Assembly (NCBI GenBank): GCA_002700285.1
Contig: PACT01000024.1
Coordinates: 50,769 to 114,768, forward strand
DNA from: Crocinitomicaceae bacterium
GTDB taxonomy: Bacteria > Bacteroidota > Bacteroidia > Flavobacteriales_D > Sanyastnellaceae
Length of the DNA stretch: 64,000 nt
Direction: 5' to 3'
Part shown: piece by piece, positions 1 to 7,136 of the stretch
How positions within the stretch are numbered: the stretch's first letter is position 1
Layout of the letters: each line of letters begins with the position of its first letter
The notes under the pieces: generated by a model
Seen by the model: the letters and a program-made list of their open reading frames with translations, nothing else
Told to the model about the DNA's origin: nothing
Database searches by the model: none
Program-made: the position numbers and the translations under genes

Positions 1-467
1 ATCACCCTGTCATTAGTGAGAGCGGGGCCAGAAATAGATTCGCCTTCAACTTCTATAATTCGATCTCCCGCTTTTATCCCCGCACTTTCTGAAGGCCCCC
101 CTGGGATGGCGTTGACAACCATTAATGTGTCGTCCCGAATGATAAACTCGACGCCAATGCCTTCAAAATTCCCCTCCATAAGAACAGCGTTCGCTAATAG
201 ATCTTCGCTAGAGAAGTAATTTGTATGGGGGTCGAGTTCTTGGACAATCGATTGAACAGCAACATCAATTAATGACTCACGATCTACAGAGTCCACATAG
301 AGAACTTCAATTTGGTTCAAAATGTGTGAAATTCGGTTGTCCTTGTGAGGACTATGTTGTGAACCGTCATGACATCCGCGGCCCAGCATAAGTCCCAAGG
401 CCAGCGTAAGTGCGATGATCAGTGGTTGAGCTGGTCCGTTGAGCAGGCCATTTTGATTAGTCGACAT
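1..467 (-). CDS. S41 family C-terminal processing protease, N-terminal part (cut by window edge)
   Basis: Reading the minus strand from ATG at 467 gives an open frame of 155 codons that runs off the left edge, so the catalytic Ser/Lys part is outside. Residues about 12-30 form a signal-anchor (LIIALTLALGLMLGR), so the protein should sit in the periplasm. A short helical region containing ELDPHTNYFSSEDL follows, then a PDZ domain with GNFEGIGVEF, GGPSESAGIKAGDRI and VEGESI. These are typical of CtpA-like proteases, which cut the C-terminal ends of exported proteins. It lies 12 bases after the dCMP deaminase stop on the same strand, an arrangement I know from other Bacteroidota, so the two are probably cotranscribed. 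The family call is firm; the substrate is unknown. Confidence 0.88.
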   Translation of the reverse strand, partial: MSTNQNGLLNGPAQPLIIALTLALGLMLGRGCHDGSQHSPHKDNRISHILNQIEVLYVDSVDRESLIDVAVQSIVQELDPHTNYFSSEDLLANAVLMEGNFEGIGVEFIIRDDTLMVVNAIPGGPSESAGIKAGDRIIEVEGESISGPALTNDRV

Positions 468-479
468 AAGCTGCTTGCA

Positions 480-908
480 TTACTGTTCTAAAAGTTCTGT
501 AACGATGGACGATTTCCTGAGAAAATCGACGCCACTTGTATCTTTGTAAGCCGATTTATAGACGACTCGCTTGATTCCCGCTTGCAGAATGAGTTTTGCA
601 CAATCTCTACATGGTGAGAGCGTAATATAAAGGGTAGAACCCTCTGCTGAGTTGTGACTTCGGGCAAGTTTAGTAATCGCATTTGCCTCAGCATGCAAGA
701 CGTACCAATGTGTTTGTCCCTCATCATTTTCACACTCATTTGGAAACCCACTGGGAGTACCATTATAGCCATCGGCAATAATCATGTTGTCTTTTACGAT
801 AAGAGCGCCCACGTTTTTCCGAGTACAATGAGAAAGTTTGGCCCACTCCTCTGCCATTTTCATATAGGCAATATCATACCTCAGTTGCTTTTTCTTCGCT
901 TCATTCAT
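480..908 (-). CDS. dCMP deaminase (ComEB-like zinc deaminase)
   Basis: A 142-residue protein of the deoxycytidylate deaminase family, which converts dCMP to dUMP to feed thymidylate synthesis. The zinc site is clear: HAEANAI supplies the His ligand and the catalytic Glu, and SPCRDCAKLI supplies the two Cys ligands. GALIVKDNMIIADGYNGTP and SGVDFL are further family signatures. Length is normal for the family. Transcription is divergent from the cobalamin adenosyltransferase at 942, and the S41 protease gene follows 12 bases downstream. Plain cytidine deaminase is less likely, because the N-terminal Y-M-K-M-AEEWAKLSHC segment and the YNG-PSG loop are those of dCMP deaminases. The protein is cytosolic. 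Confidence 0.93.
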   Translation of the reverse strand: MNEAKKKQLRYDIAYMKMAEEWAKLSHCTRKNVGALIVKDNMIIADGYNGTPSGFPNECENDEGQTHWYVLHAEANAITKLARSHNSAEGSTLYITLSPCRDCAKLILQAGIKRVVYKSAYKDTSGVDFLRKSSIVTELLEQ

Positions 909-929
909 TAATGCGCAAGATAATCTATG

Positions 930-937
930 TAGTTTCG
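930..937 (+). promoter_or_regulatory. -7 promoter element of the adenosyltransferase gene, four bases before its ATG
   Basis: TAGTTTCG matches the Bacteroidota -7 consensus TAnnTTTG with C for the third T. It ends exactly four bases before the ATG at 942. If the start of transcription follows the element by the usual few bases, the mRNA begins at or next to the start codon. No TTG at -33 is seen at standard spacing. The same spacing recurs before several other genes here. Confidence 0.4.
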
Positions 938-941
938 TTTT

Positions 942-1487
942 ATGCGTATCTATACAAGAACAGGTGATGACGGAACTACTGGGCTTTTCGGTGGAACACG
1001 TCTCTCAAAAGACGACCTTAGAATCGAAGCTTACGGCACAGTGGACGAGCTTAACACATTCATAGGCAGATTAATAGAACATGAATCAATGAAAAAACAT
1101 CGGGTGTTTTTTCGAGAGATTCAATCTCAGCTTTTTCTTTTGGGCAGCCATCTGGCAACAATAGACCCTCAGATGAAAGAAAAATTACCAAAGTTTGCAT
1201 CGAATACTGTGGTGGATTTTGAAAATTGGATTGATGCGGCGAATCAACAAACCCCAGATCTAAAGAACTTCTTATTGCCAGGAGGCCATCCAGCTGTAGC
1301 TGATGCGCATATTGCTCGAGCTGTGTGCAGGCGGGCCGAACGCAGATGTGTTGCACTTGCGAGAGAACAAAAAGTTGATCCGGAGCTTATTAAATATCTG
1401 AATAGACTGTCAGATTTACTCTTTACAGCTGCAAGATTGCTTTCTCACATCACGAAGACCGAGGAAATCGCTTGGAAAGCAAGATAA
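942..1487 (+). CDS. PduO-type cob(I)yrinic acid a,c-diamide adenosyltransferase
   Basis: A 181-residue ATP:corrinoid adenosyltransferase that attaches the adenosyl group to cob(I)alamin to make coenzyme B12. The N-terminal signature YTRTGDDGTTGLFGG, then VDELN, the helical LPGGHPAVADAHIARAVCRRAERR stretch with the conserved Arg residues, and LNRLSDLLFTAARL at the C-terminus are all diagnostic. These helices form the trimeric five-helix bundle with ATP bound between subunits. The gene stands alone, divergent from the dCMP deaminase. No cobalamin synthesis genes or B12 riboswitch are seen nearby, which fits an organism that salvages corrinoids. The start codon is set by length and by the promoter element four bases upstream. 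Confidence 0.93.
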   Translation: MRIYTRTGDDGTTGLFGGTRLSKDDLRIEAYGTVDELNTFIGRLIEHESMKKHRVFFREIQSQLFLLGSHLATIDPQMKEKLPKFASNTVVDFENWIDAANQQTPDLKNFLLPGGHPAVADAHIARAVCRRAERRCVALAREQKVDPELIKYLNRLSDLLFTAARLLSHITKTEEIAWKAR

Positions 1488-1510
1488 TCTATACTTAATC
1501 CCCATAAAAC

Positions 1511-1540
1511 TTGCAATCAAATGAGATTCGGTTATTTTTG
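1511..1540 (+). promoter_or_regulatory. Bacteroidota-type promoter of the DUF2795 gene
   Basis: TTG at 1511-1513, a 19-base spacer and TATTTTTG at 1533-1540 match the Bacteroidota consensus TTG-N17-23-TAnnTTTG without mismatch in the -7 box. Transcription should start near 1545, leaving a leader of about 25 bases that contains AAGGAATAAAGGA just before the ATG at 1572. It is the cleanest promoter in the window. Confidence 0.65.
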
Positions 1541-1571
1541 CGCGCTATAACCTTATATAAGGAATAAAGGA

Positions 1572-1793
1572 ATGTACTGGACTCTAGAATTAGCATCTTA
1601 CTTAGAAGACGCGCCTTGGCCCGCCTCTAAAGACGAACTCATCGACTTCGCTATGCGAACAGGTGCACCTCTTGAAGTCGTTGAGAATCTTCAAGGTCTA
1701 CAAGACGATGGAGAGAACTACGACACCATTGAGGACATTTGGCCTGACTACCCTTCGAAGGAAGATTTTTTCTTCAACGAAGACGAATATTAG
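1572..1793 (+). CDS. Small acidic DUF2795 family protein
   Basis: A 73-residue protein that I recognise as the small DUF2795 family common in Bacteroidota. The start MYWTLELASYLEDAPWPASK and the segment APLEVVENLQGLQDDGE are typical. The C-terminal half is strongly acidic (YDTIEDIWPDYPSKEDFFFNEDE). There is no signal peptide or membrane segment, so it should be a small cytosolic protein. Function is not known; the acidic surface would allow binding to a basic protein or mimicry of nucleic acid, but that is only a guess. It has its own strong promoter, an AGGA-rich leader, and a stop codon overlapping the convergent aspartate kinase gene by four bases. Confidence 0.8.
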   Translation: MYWTLELASYLEDAPWPASKDELIDFAMRTGAPLEVVENLQGLQDDGENYDTIEDIWPDYPSKEDFFFNEDEY

Positions 1794-3067
1794 ACTTTTA
1801 TAGCGCGTAACAAACGCCTATGCGTAGATGGATTTTTTTGTTCCATCACGATCTCCTTCCCTGCGGTTAATTGATCCATCAGCTGAGCGTTACCGTGCCT
1901 CATCGTGAGCAATTCTAATCCCTTTTCTGTGTTTGTCCAAAACCCATCTCCCAACCCCTCTACAAATCGATGTCGTCTTTCTGGGTCCTCCTCGAAGACC
2001 AAATCAAATTGAACCGCCGAGTTTTGCATCATTCTCACGTGAATTCCAGATGTATTTAGCCTTGCAAAAAGAGTTGAAAGATGATCCTCCCCTACAAATG
2101 AATTGTCGGCAGGTCCTAAAGACAAAAGGGAAACATTCGGGCGTGAGATGTACATAGGGATCCCGGGAAGCTTTCCTGGATACGAAGCGATTCTCGTTTG
2201 AGGTGCATTTAAATCCACAAAACTTTTTACAAAAAGAGGAATGCCTTCGTTCTGAAGTGGTTTGATCGTTCTGGGATGAATCACACTGGCGCCATAGTAA
2301 CTGAGTTCTAGCGCTTCTCCATAATCTAATTCTTTGATTGTTTCAGTGTGATCAAACACACGAGGGTCTGCGTTGAGCATCCCTGGAACGTCTTTCCAAA
2401 TGACGACTTCTTTTGCGCCGATTGCACACGCGAGTAGCGCCGCTGAATAATCAGACCCTTCGCGTCCCAAAGTCGTCGTTTTACCAGAAGGACAACGACC
2501 TATAAACCCCTGAGTGACGATGATTCGATTCTCCCTTTCCGAGAGCGCCTTTCTTAAACTCGCTCCACTTCCATAGATTTTATGTTCATTGACTCTCGCG
2601 CTTCTGTGTTTTGAGTCCGTTATAATAATCTGTCTTGCATCAGACCACTTCGCATCAAAGTTTTGTGCTTTCAAATACGCCGACAATACGCGCGTACTCG
2701 CATCCTCACCTGCCGCGACAAGCGCATCATATCGTGCGTCGGCATCTTCAAGCGTATTTGCCGTTTTTAGAGCTGACTCAAAGATCACACGTAAGTCAAC
2801 AATGATCCCCAGTTCTCGCGCGATGGCTTCGTGAGCATCGATGATCGAATTCATTTGGGATTGGGCAGAAACAACTCCCTCTTTGGTTAAAACCCCAAGT
2901 ACACCCTCCAATTCATTCGTTGTCTTTCCCATCGCAGAAACGACGACGACAGCGGATCCTTGGATATGTTGAGTCAATAGCGTAGCGACATTTCTCACCG
3001 CCTCAGCATTTTTAACCGAAGCGCCACCGAATTTATGTACAACGAAATGATGGTTTTTAATTTGCAC
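1790..3067 (-). CDS. lysC: Aspartate kinase
   Basis: A 425-residue monofunctional aspartokinase that phosphorylates aspartate in the first step of lysine, threonine and methionine synthesis. The nucleotide-binding start VHKFGGASVKNAEAVR, VVSAMGKTTNELE, the catalytic-site segment TLGREGSDYSAALLA and WKDVPGMLNADPR are clear. The C-terminal quarter (VSLLSLGPADNSFVGEDHL, then SGIHVRMMQNSAVQFDLV) looks like a regulatory ACT region, so feedback inhibition is likely. The start is GTG at 3067, because an in-frame stop lies four codons upstream and no ATG is available; a TAnnTTYG element ends four bases before it. The next enzyme of the pathway, Asd, is at 58329. Transcription is divergent from the CvpA gene. 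Confidence 0.93.
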   Translation of the reverse strand: MQIKNHHFVVHKFGGASVKNAEAVRNVATLLTQHIQGSAVVVVSAMGKTTNELEGVLGVLTKEGVVSAQSQMNSIIDAHEAIARELGIIVDLRVIFESALKTANTLEDADARYDALVAAGEDASTRVLSAYLKAQNFDAKWSDARQIIITDSKHRSARVNEHKIYGSGASLRKALSERENRIIVTQGFIGRCPSGKTTTLGREGSDYSAALLACAIGAKEVVIWKDVPGMLNADPRVFDHTETIKELDYGEALELSYYGASVIHPRTIKPLQNEGIPLFVKSFVDLNAPQTRIASYPGKLPGIPMYISRPNVSLLSLGPADNSFVGEDHLSTLFARLNTSGIHVRMMQNSAVQFDLVFEEDPERRHRFVEGLGDGFWTNTEKGLELLTMRHGNAQLMDQLTAGKEIVMEQKNPSTHRRLLRAIKV

Positions 3068-3071
3068 AATG

Positions 3072-3079
3072 CGAAGTTA
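3072..3079 (-). promoter_or_regulatory. -7 promoter element of lysC, four bases before its GTG start
   Basis: On the minus strand TAACTTCG is followed by CATT and then the GTG start of lysC. It fits TAnnTTYG with the four-base gap seen at several genes in this window, and it supports the GTG start. No TTG is present 17-23 bases upstream. Confidence 0.4.
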
Positions 3080-3111
3080 CCTGAAGAAAGCCCTTGAACG
3101 TACATTGCAAT

Positions 3112-3702
3112 ATGGAATCATCACAAATTATAGATATTGCTTTAGGTATCATCCTAATTTGGGGTGCCTTCTCTGGATTCAAGAAAGGGTTTATTCTATC
3201 AATTGCATCATTTATCGCAATTGTTGCGGGAGCAATCGCGGCGTATTATGGTTCTGAGGCGATTGCTACAGCATTGGCCTCAGAGGTTGACTGGAGCAGT
3301 CAAGAGATTGCTGTGGCCGCCTTCGCCATTGCGTTTATCGCCGTCGTTCTGATTGTACATCTTTTGGCAAGAATTTTAGAGAAATTTATCGACTTGTTGG
3401 CTTTAGGGTTTGTAAACAAACTCTCTGGAGCTATTTTCGGAATGGCAAAAAACGCACTTCTTCTCACATTTGTCATTTTTGGAATTAAAGGATTCGGAGG
3501 AAAACATATCCCTGAAAGTGTAGAGAAGAACTGCGTGATTTTTCCTATCGTAGAATCCATTGCTCCGCTTGTGTTGCCGTATTGGAAGGATTGGTCTGAG
3601 AAGACGGATCTAGAAAAATTGGAAGAAAAAGCCAACGAAAAAATGAAAGAAGCGAAGGAGAAGATTAAAGAAACAAAAGAGAAACTAGAGGACAAACGCT
3701 GA
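3112..3702 (+). CDS. CvpA family inner membrane protein with charged C-terminal tail
   Basis: A 196-residue membrane protein of the CvpA family (colicin V production protein). Four hydrophobic segments are visible at about residues 5-22, 27-47, 65-90 and 105-125. The sequence IIDIALGIILIWGAFSGFKKG is the family's N-terminal signature. The last about 35 residues are almost only Glu, Lys, Ala and Met (EKLEEKANEKMKEAKEKIK) and should form a long charged helix or coiled coil in the cytosol. I chose ATG at 3112; a TTG six codons earlier is possible but the family starts close to the first membrane segment. The gene converges with the RmlD-PGM fusion, with six bases between stops. The molecular role is not established. 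Confidence 0.85.
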   Translation: MESSQIIDIALGIILIWGAFSGFKKGFILSIASFIAIVAGAIAAYYGSEAIATALASEVDWSSQEIAVAAFAIAFIAVVLIVHLLARILEKFIDLLALGFVNKLSGAIFGMAKNALLLTFVIFGIKGFGGKHIPESVEKNCVIFPIVESIAPLVLPYWKDWSEKTDLEKLEEKANEKMKEAKEKIKETKEKLEDKR

Positions 3703-3708
3703 TTTTTC

Positions 3709-6342
3709 TTACGCTGCACCCACAGCTCGAAACAACGCTGTAATTTGATTGGTCAGCTCTGATTTTTTCTCTAAGTAGTCGTCGGTAACTTGCAGCGTTG
3801 TATTCACACTTACATAGAATTTTATCTTTGGTTCTGTCCCTGAAGGACGAACCGTAATTAGAGACCCCTTTTCTGTGACAAACTGGAGAACATTTGACTT
3901 AGGTAAAGGTATATTATTGACTTCCGAGGATATTAGATTATGATTTTTTTGTGTTTTAAAATCAAGCAGTCCTATAACTTTTTCTCCAGCAAGCATGCGA
4001 GGAGGGGATGATCGAAATCTAGAAATCAACTCGGAGATCTCATGTGCGCCTTCCCTGCCCATTTTCACGATGGACACCAACCCTTCTTGATAGAGGCCAT
4101 ATGTTCGGTGAATATGCTCAAGGTGAGCCAACATCGTGGTTCCGTTTTCTTCTAGTGAATGTGCGAGCTCAGAAAGTACACAACATGCTGCGATCGCATC
4201 TTTATCTCTTGCAGTATTCTTGATAAGGTATCCGTAACTCTCCTCTGCGCCGACAATAAAATTTCGACCATTCATCCCTTTCTCTTCTTCTGCGATTGCA
4301 GCAGCGATATGTTTAAATCCAGTGAGCGTTGTTCGCACACCTAATCCATAACTTTCTGCAATTACAGCCAGAAGCGGAGAGGTGACAACAGTCGAAGCCA
4401 CAAAATCTGATGCATCGTATGCCTCTCCATTGTCTCTTCCACAACGAATGACGTAATCGAAAAGCAACGCGCCAGTTTCATTTCCATTCAGCAATTGAAA
4501 ACCTCCTTCTCCATTTGGGACAGCGATCCCTACCCGATCAGCATCTGGATCTGTCCCCATAACAAGCGTCGCGCCTAACTTTTCGCCGAGCGAAATTGCT
4601 TCTGCCAAAGCTTGCCCCTCTTCGGGATTAGGGCTTGATACCGTCGGGAAATTCCCGTCAGGCAACGATTGTGACGTAACCTCGTGAACATTTGAAAAAC
4701 CAAACGCCCTTAGTGCTGGAGGGACACTTACAGATCCTGCACCATGTAACCCGGTAAAAACAAGACACGATTCCGAACTGTTTTCTTTGAGTGAAACTGA
4801 ACGTCTTAATTTCAGAATTGCATTGAGATATCCTTCATCCTCTTCTGGTCCTAGAAAGGTGATCAAGTCCTCAGAGGCGATCTCTCCAGAAGCGACTTTC
4901 ACTTCTGAAAGTGATTTTATTTTTCGAACTTCTTCAATGATGGCGGAGTCATGGGGAGACACGATTTGGCCGCCATCATCCCAATACACTTTGTATCCAT
5001 TATATTCTGGAGGATTGTGTGATGCCGTCACAACGACACCTGCCACACATCCTAAGTGTCTGACTGTCCAACTCAATTGAGGTGTGGGCCTTAATTCTGG
5101 ATATAACAATGCTTGGATGCCATTCCCTGACAAAACCCTCGCGGTAACCTCTGCAAATTCATAACTTTGATGACGACAATCGAATGCAATGGCTACTTTT
5201 AAGGGTGTTGACGTATGTGGTGTCGTTTTCTTGATGTAATTCACGAGCCCTTGTGTGGCGCCCGAAATAACAGCCGCGTTGATGCGGTTCGTCCCCGGGC
5301 CACAAATGCCCCGCATCCCACCCGTTCCAAATGCGATATCCTTGTGGAAGGCCTCTATCAAAAGATCTTCTTTATTTTCCAACAACCACATCCCCACGGT
5401 CTTTCTAGTTTCCTTATCATATGGTGCGTGAGACCAAACCTCTGCCTTTCTTCTTACTCTCTCTAGCTCGCTCCCCACACACATTTTTAAAGATTCTTTC
5501 CACGTTCGTTTTTCTAGATTTAATAATGTCCGAAGATGCGTTCCACCCAGATGTGAATTGGCTGGTCTGACTGCACGTGTAGGATATTCAGAGGTTGTAA
5601 TCCCCACCACTTGAACATCCATGTCTAATTCTTCAAATATAGCTCTGGCAAAAGAGGCCCAACACGTGACGCCCTCATCGCTAAAGTGCAATACCCCAGA
5701 CTTCACATCCCCGCCTTTAAGAACGAGCTTACGTAAGGCCTCTGACAAAGACCCCACATAAGTTGGCGTCCCTCTCTGATCGTAAACGACTTTAATTTCG
5801 CTTCTCTCCTGTCCCAGTTTAACCATCGTGGTGAAGAAGTTATGTCCCACATTGTCATACAACCAGCTTGTTCTCACGATGTGATACCTTCCTCCGCCTT
5901 TTATCATCTCCGCTGCAATCGCTCGCTCTCCTTCCGCCTTAGACTCACCATAAACTCCCAAGGGATTCACAGTGTCACTTTCCAGATATGGCCTCTCTTC
6001 TGTACCTCCCTCTTTTCCGTTAAAAACATAATCTGTGCTTAGATGAACCAAAGCAATGTCCAGTTCACAGCAAATACGTGCGATGACTCCTGGCGCAACT
6101 GCATTTACTTCCCAAACCATTTTTTGATCACTTTCAGCCTGATCAACATCTGTATATGCAGCGGCATTAATAACGCAATCTGGGCGTTCGGCAGACAGTA
6201 CCTCCTGAATCCTATAAGCGTCACAAACGTCGAGGTCCTTCCGAGTGAATCCAACCCAATGAAGATCAGCGTCCATTGCAAACCGCCTGAGAAGACAATT
6301 GCCTAATTGCCCACTTGAACCCATGACTAATACTTTTTTCAC
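3709..6342 (-). CDS. rfbD: Fusion protein: dTDP-4-dehydrorhamnose reductase + phosphoglucomutase
   Basis: An 877-residue frame joins two complete enzymes. Residues 1-286 are RmlD/RfbD, which reduces dTDP-4-dehydro-rhamnose with NAD(P)H: Rossmann loop GSSGQLGN, LSTDYVFNG, the catalytic YGESKAEGE (Y-x3-K) and VYDQRGTPTYVGSL. Residues about 287-877 are a PgcA/PGM2-type phosphohexomutase of normal full length: FGTGGMRGICGPGTNRIN, active-site Ser in VTASHNPPEYNGYKVY (near residue 440), metal loop GTDPDADRVG (near 601), sugar loop GAEESYGYL and phosphate loop RPSGTEPK (near 833). The join is abrupt, with no linker: RTWKESLKMCVGSELERV. Met287 would be the natural start of a separate mutase, so the stop of an upstream rfbD seems to have been lost. 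The fusion is in one uninterrupted frame. Start is GTG at 6342, with a promoter element four bases upstream. The pathway partner rfbA is at 21141. Confidence 0.9.
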   Translation of the reverse strand: MKKVLVMGSSGQLGNCLLRRFAMDADLHWVGFTRKDLDVCDAYRIQEVLSAERPDCVINAAAYTDVDQAESDQKMVWEVNAVAPGVIARICCELDIALVHLSTDYVFNGKEGGTEERPYLESDTVNPLGVYGESKAEGERAIAAEMIKGGGRYHIVRTSWLYDNVGHNFFTTMVKLGQERSEIKVVYDQRGTPTYVGSLSEALRKLVLKGGDVKSGVLHFSDEGVTCWASFARAIFEELDMDVQVVGITTSEYPTRAVRPANSHLGGTHLRTLLNLEKRTWKESLKMCVGSELERVRRKAEVWSHAPYDKETRKTVGMWLLENKEDLLIEAFHKDIAFGTGGMRGICGPGTNRINAAVISGATQGLVNYIKKTTPHTSTPLKVAIAFDCRHQSYEFAEVTARVLSGNGIQALLYPELRPTPQLSWTVRHLGCVAGVVVTASHNPPEYNGYKVYWDDGGQIVSPHDSAIIEEVRKIKSLSEVKVASGEIASEDLITFLGPEEDEGYLNAILKLRRSVSLKENSSESCLVFTGLHGAGSVSVPPALRAFGFSNVHEVTSQSLPDGNFPTVSSPNPEEGQALAEAISLGEKLGATLVMGTDPDADRVGIAVPNGEGGFQLLNGNETGALLFDYVIRCGRDNGEAYDASDFVASTVVTSPLLAVIAESYGLGVRTTLTGFKHIAAAIAEEEKGMNGRNFIVGAEESYGYLIKNTARDKDAIAACCVLSELAHSLEENGTTMLAHLEHIHRTYGLYQEGLVSIVKMGREGAHEISELISRFRSSPPRMLAGEKVIGLLDFKTQKNHNLISSEVNNIPLPKSNVLQFVTEKGSLITVRPSGTEPKIKFYVSVNTTLQVTDDYLEKKSELTNQITALFRAVGAA

Positions 6343-6346
6343 CCTA

Positions 6347-6354
6347 CGAAACTA
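6347..6354 (-). promoter_or_regulatory. -7 promoter element of the RmlD-PGM fusion gene
   Basis: TAGTTTCG on the minus strand ends four bases before the GTG start at 6342. It is the same octamer as before the adenosyltransferase gene at 942. A TTG lies about 25 bases upstream, slightly too far for the consensus. Confidence 0.4.
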
Positions 6355-6419
6355 CGACGAACACTATATTTGTTTGAATCAAAAATTCACTTTGGCACGT
6401 CTCTTGTATTAAATAACCC

Positions 6420-7136
6420 ATGAAAAAATCTCTATTTCTATTGTTTGCATTGATTGCATTGACATTTGTCACCCAAGCCCAAACCTCAAATAACAAATCC
6501 GCTTCGTCAAAAAGCAAAAAGCATATAGTCCACAAAGCGGTCCAACACATCTTGACGTTTAGCGCAATGTCTGATGTCCATAACGAGGATAATTTTGGGT
6601 TATTGCTTGACAGTCCGCAACTTGGGTTTGACCTCAGTTACCGCAAACAAGACCAAACCAAGTTATTATCCAATGGCATCAGTTTGGGATGGCAACCCAT
6701 TGCCACTGCGGATAATGAAATTGAGACCTCTGGGCAGGAAGGAGAGCTTAAGGCCGTTAACCAAATGATTCATGCGCATTATACGGTGACCCTTTCTCCA
6801 TTCAAACAGAAACGTTTCCAACCCTATCTAGAAGGGATTGTCGGCGCAAAAGGCGTGGCGCTTTCTTCATCCTATGATTACGATGATCCACAACTAAAAG
6901 ATGTGAATGACATCCCATACTTTTCGGCGACTCTTAATTATGGATACGCAGGTGGATTTAGACTTCGAGCAACAGAGCTTATTTATCTCGATGTGAGGTA
7001 TGCAAGAATTCAATCCGGCAACTTAAAAAGAATCTCAGACATAGATATTGATGAAAATGGGGAGCTTTCTTATTCTACAGATGAGTGGAAAGCGCCTATT
7101 GGATATTTAAGAGCGGGGATCTCACTGTCTTTCTAA
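6420..7136 (+). CDS. Outer membrane beta-barrel protein of unknown function
   Basis: A 238-residue secreted protein. Residues 1-20 are a signal peptide (MKKSLFLLFALIALTFVTQA, cleavage after QA). A Ser/Lys-rich stretch follows, then alternating hydrophobic strands with aromatic ends, for example LGFDLSYRKQD, GISLGWQPI, MIHAHYTVTLSPF, FQPYLEGIVGAKG and LIYLDVRYARI. The last strand, YLRAGISLSF, ends in Phe, the usual C-terminal outer-membrane barrel signal recognised by BamA. The size suggests an eight-strand barrel, like small OmpA/OmpW-type proteins. No specific family is recognised. It is transcribed divergently from the RmlD-PGM fusion and its stop overlaps the convergent permease gene by four bases. 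Confidence 0.72.
   Translation: MKKSLFLLFALIALTFVTQAQTSNNKSASSKSKKHIVHKAVQHILTFSAMSDVHNEDNFGLLLDSPQLGFDLSYRKQDQTKLLSNGISLGWQPIATADNEIETSGQEGELKAVNQMIHAHYTVTLSPFKQKRFQPYLEGIVGAKGVALSSSYDYDDPQLKDVNDIPYFSATLNYGYAGGFRLRATELIYLDVRYARIQSGNLKRISDIDIDENGELSYSTDEWKAPIGYLRAGISLSF

Noticed and set aside
16..219. Short plus-strand frame at the left edge
   Set aside because: It is antisense to the PDZ domain of the S41 protease, whose own frame is clear to the window edge.
5460..5500. Frameshift or assembly error as the cause of the RmlD-PGM fusion
   Set aside because: The frame runs through without change in phase or codon use, and both halves end and start at the expected residues. Loss of a stop codon explains it better, though only resequencing can exclude an error.
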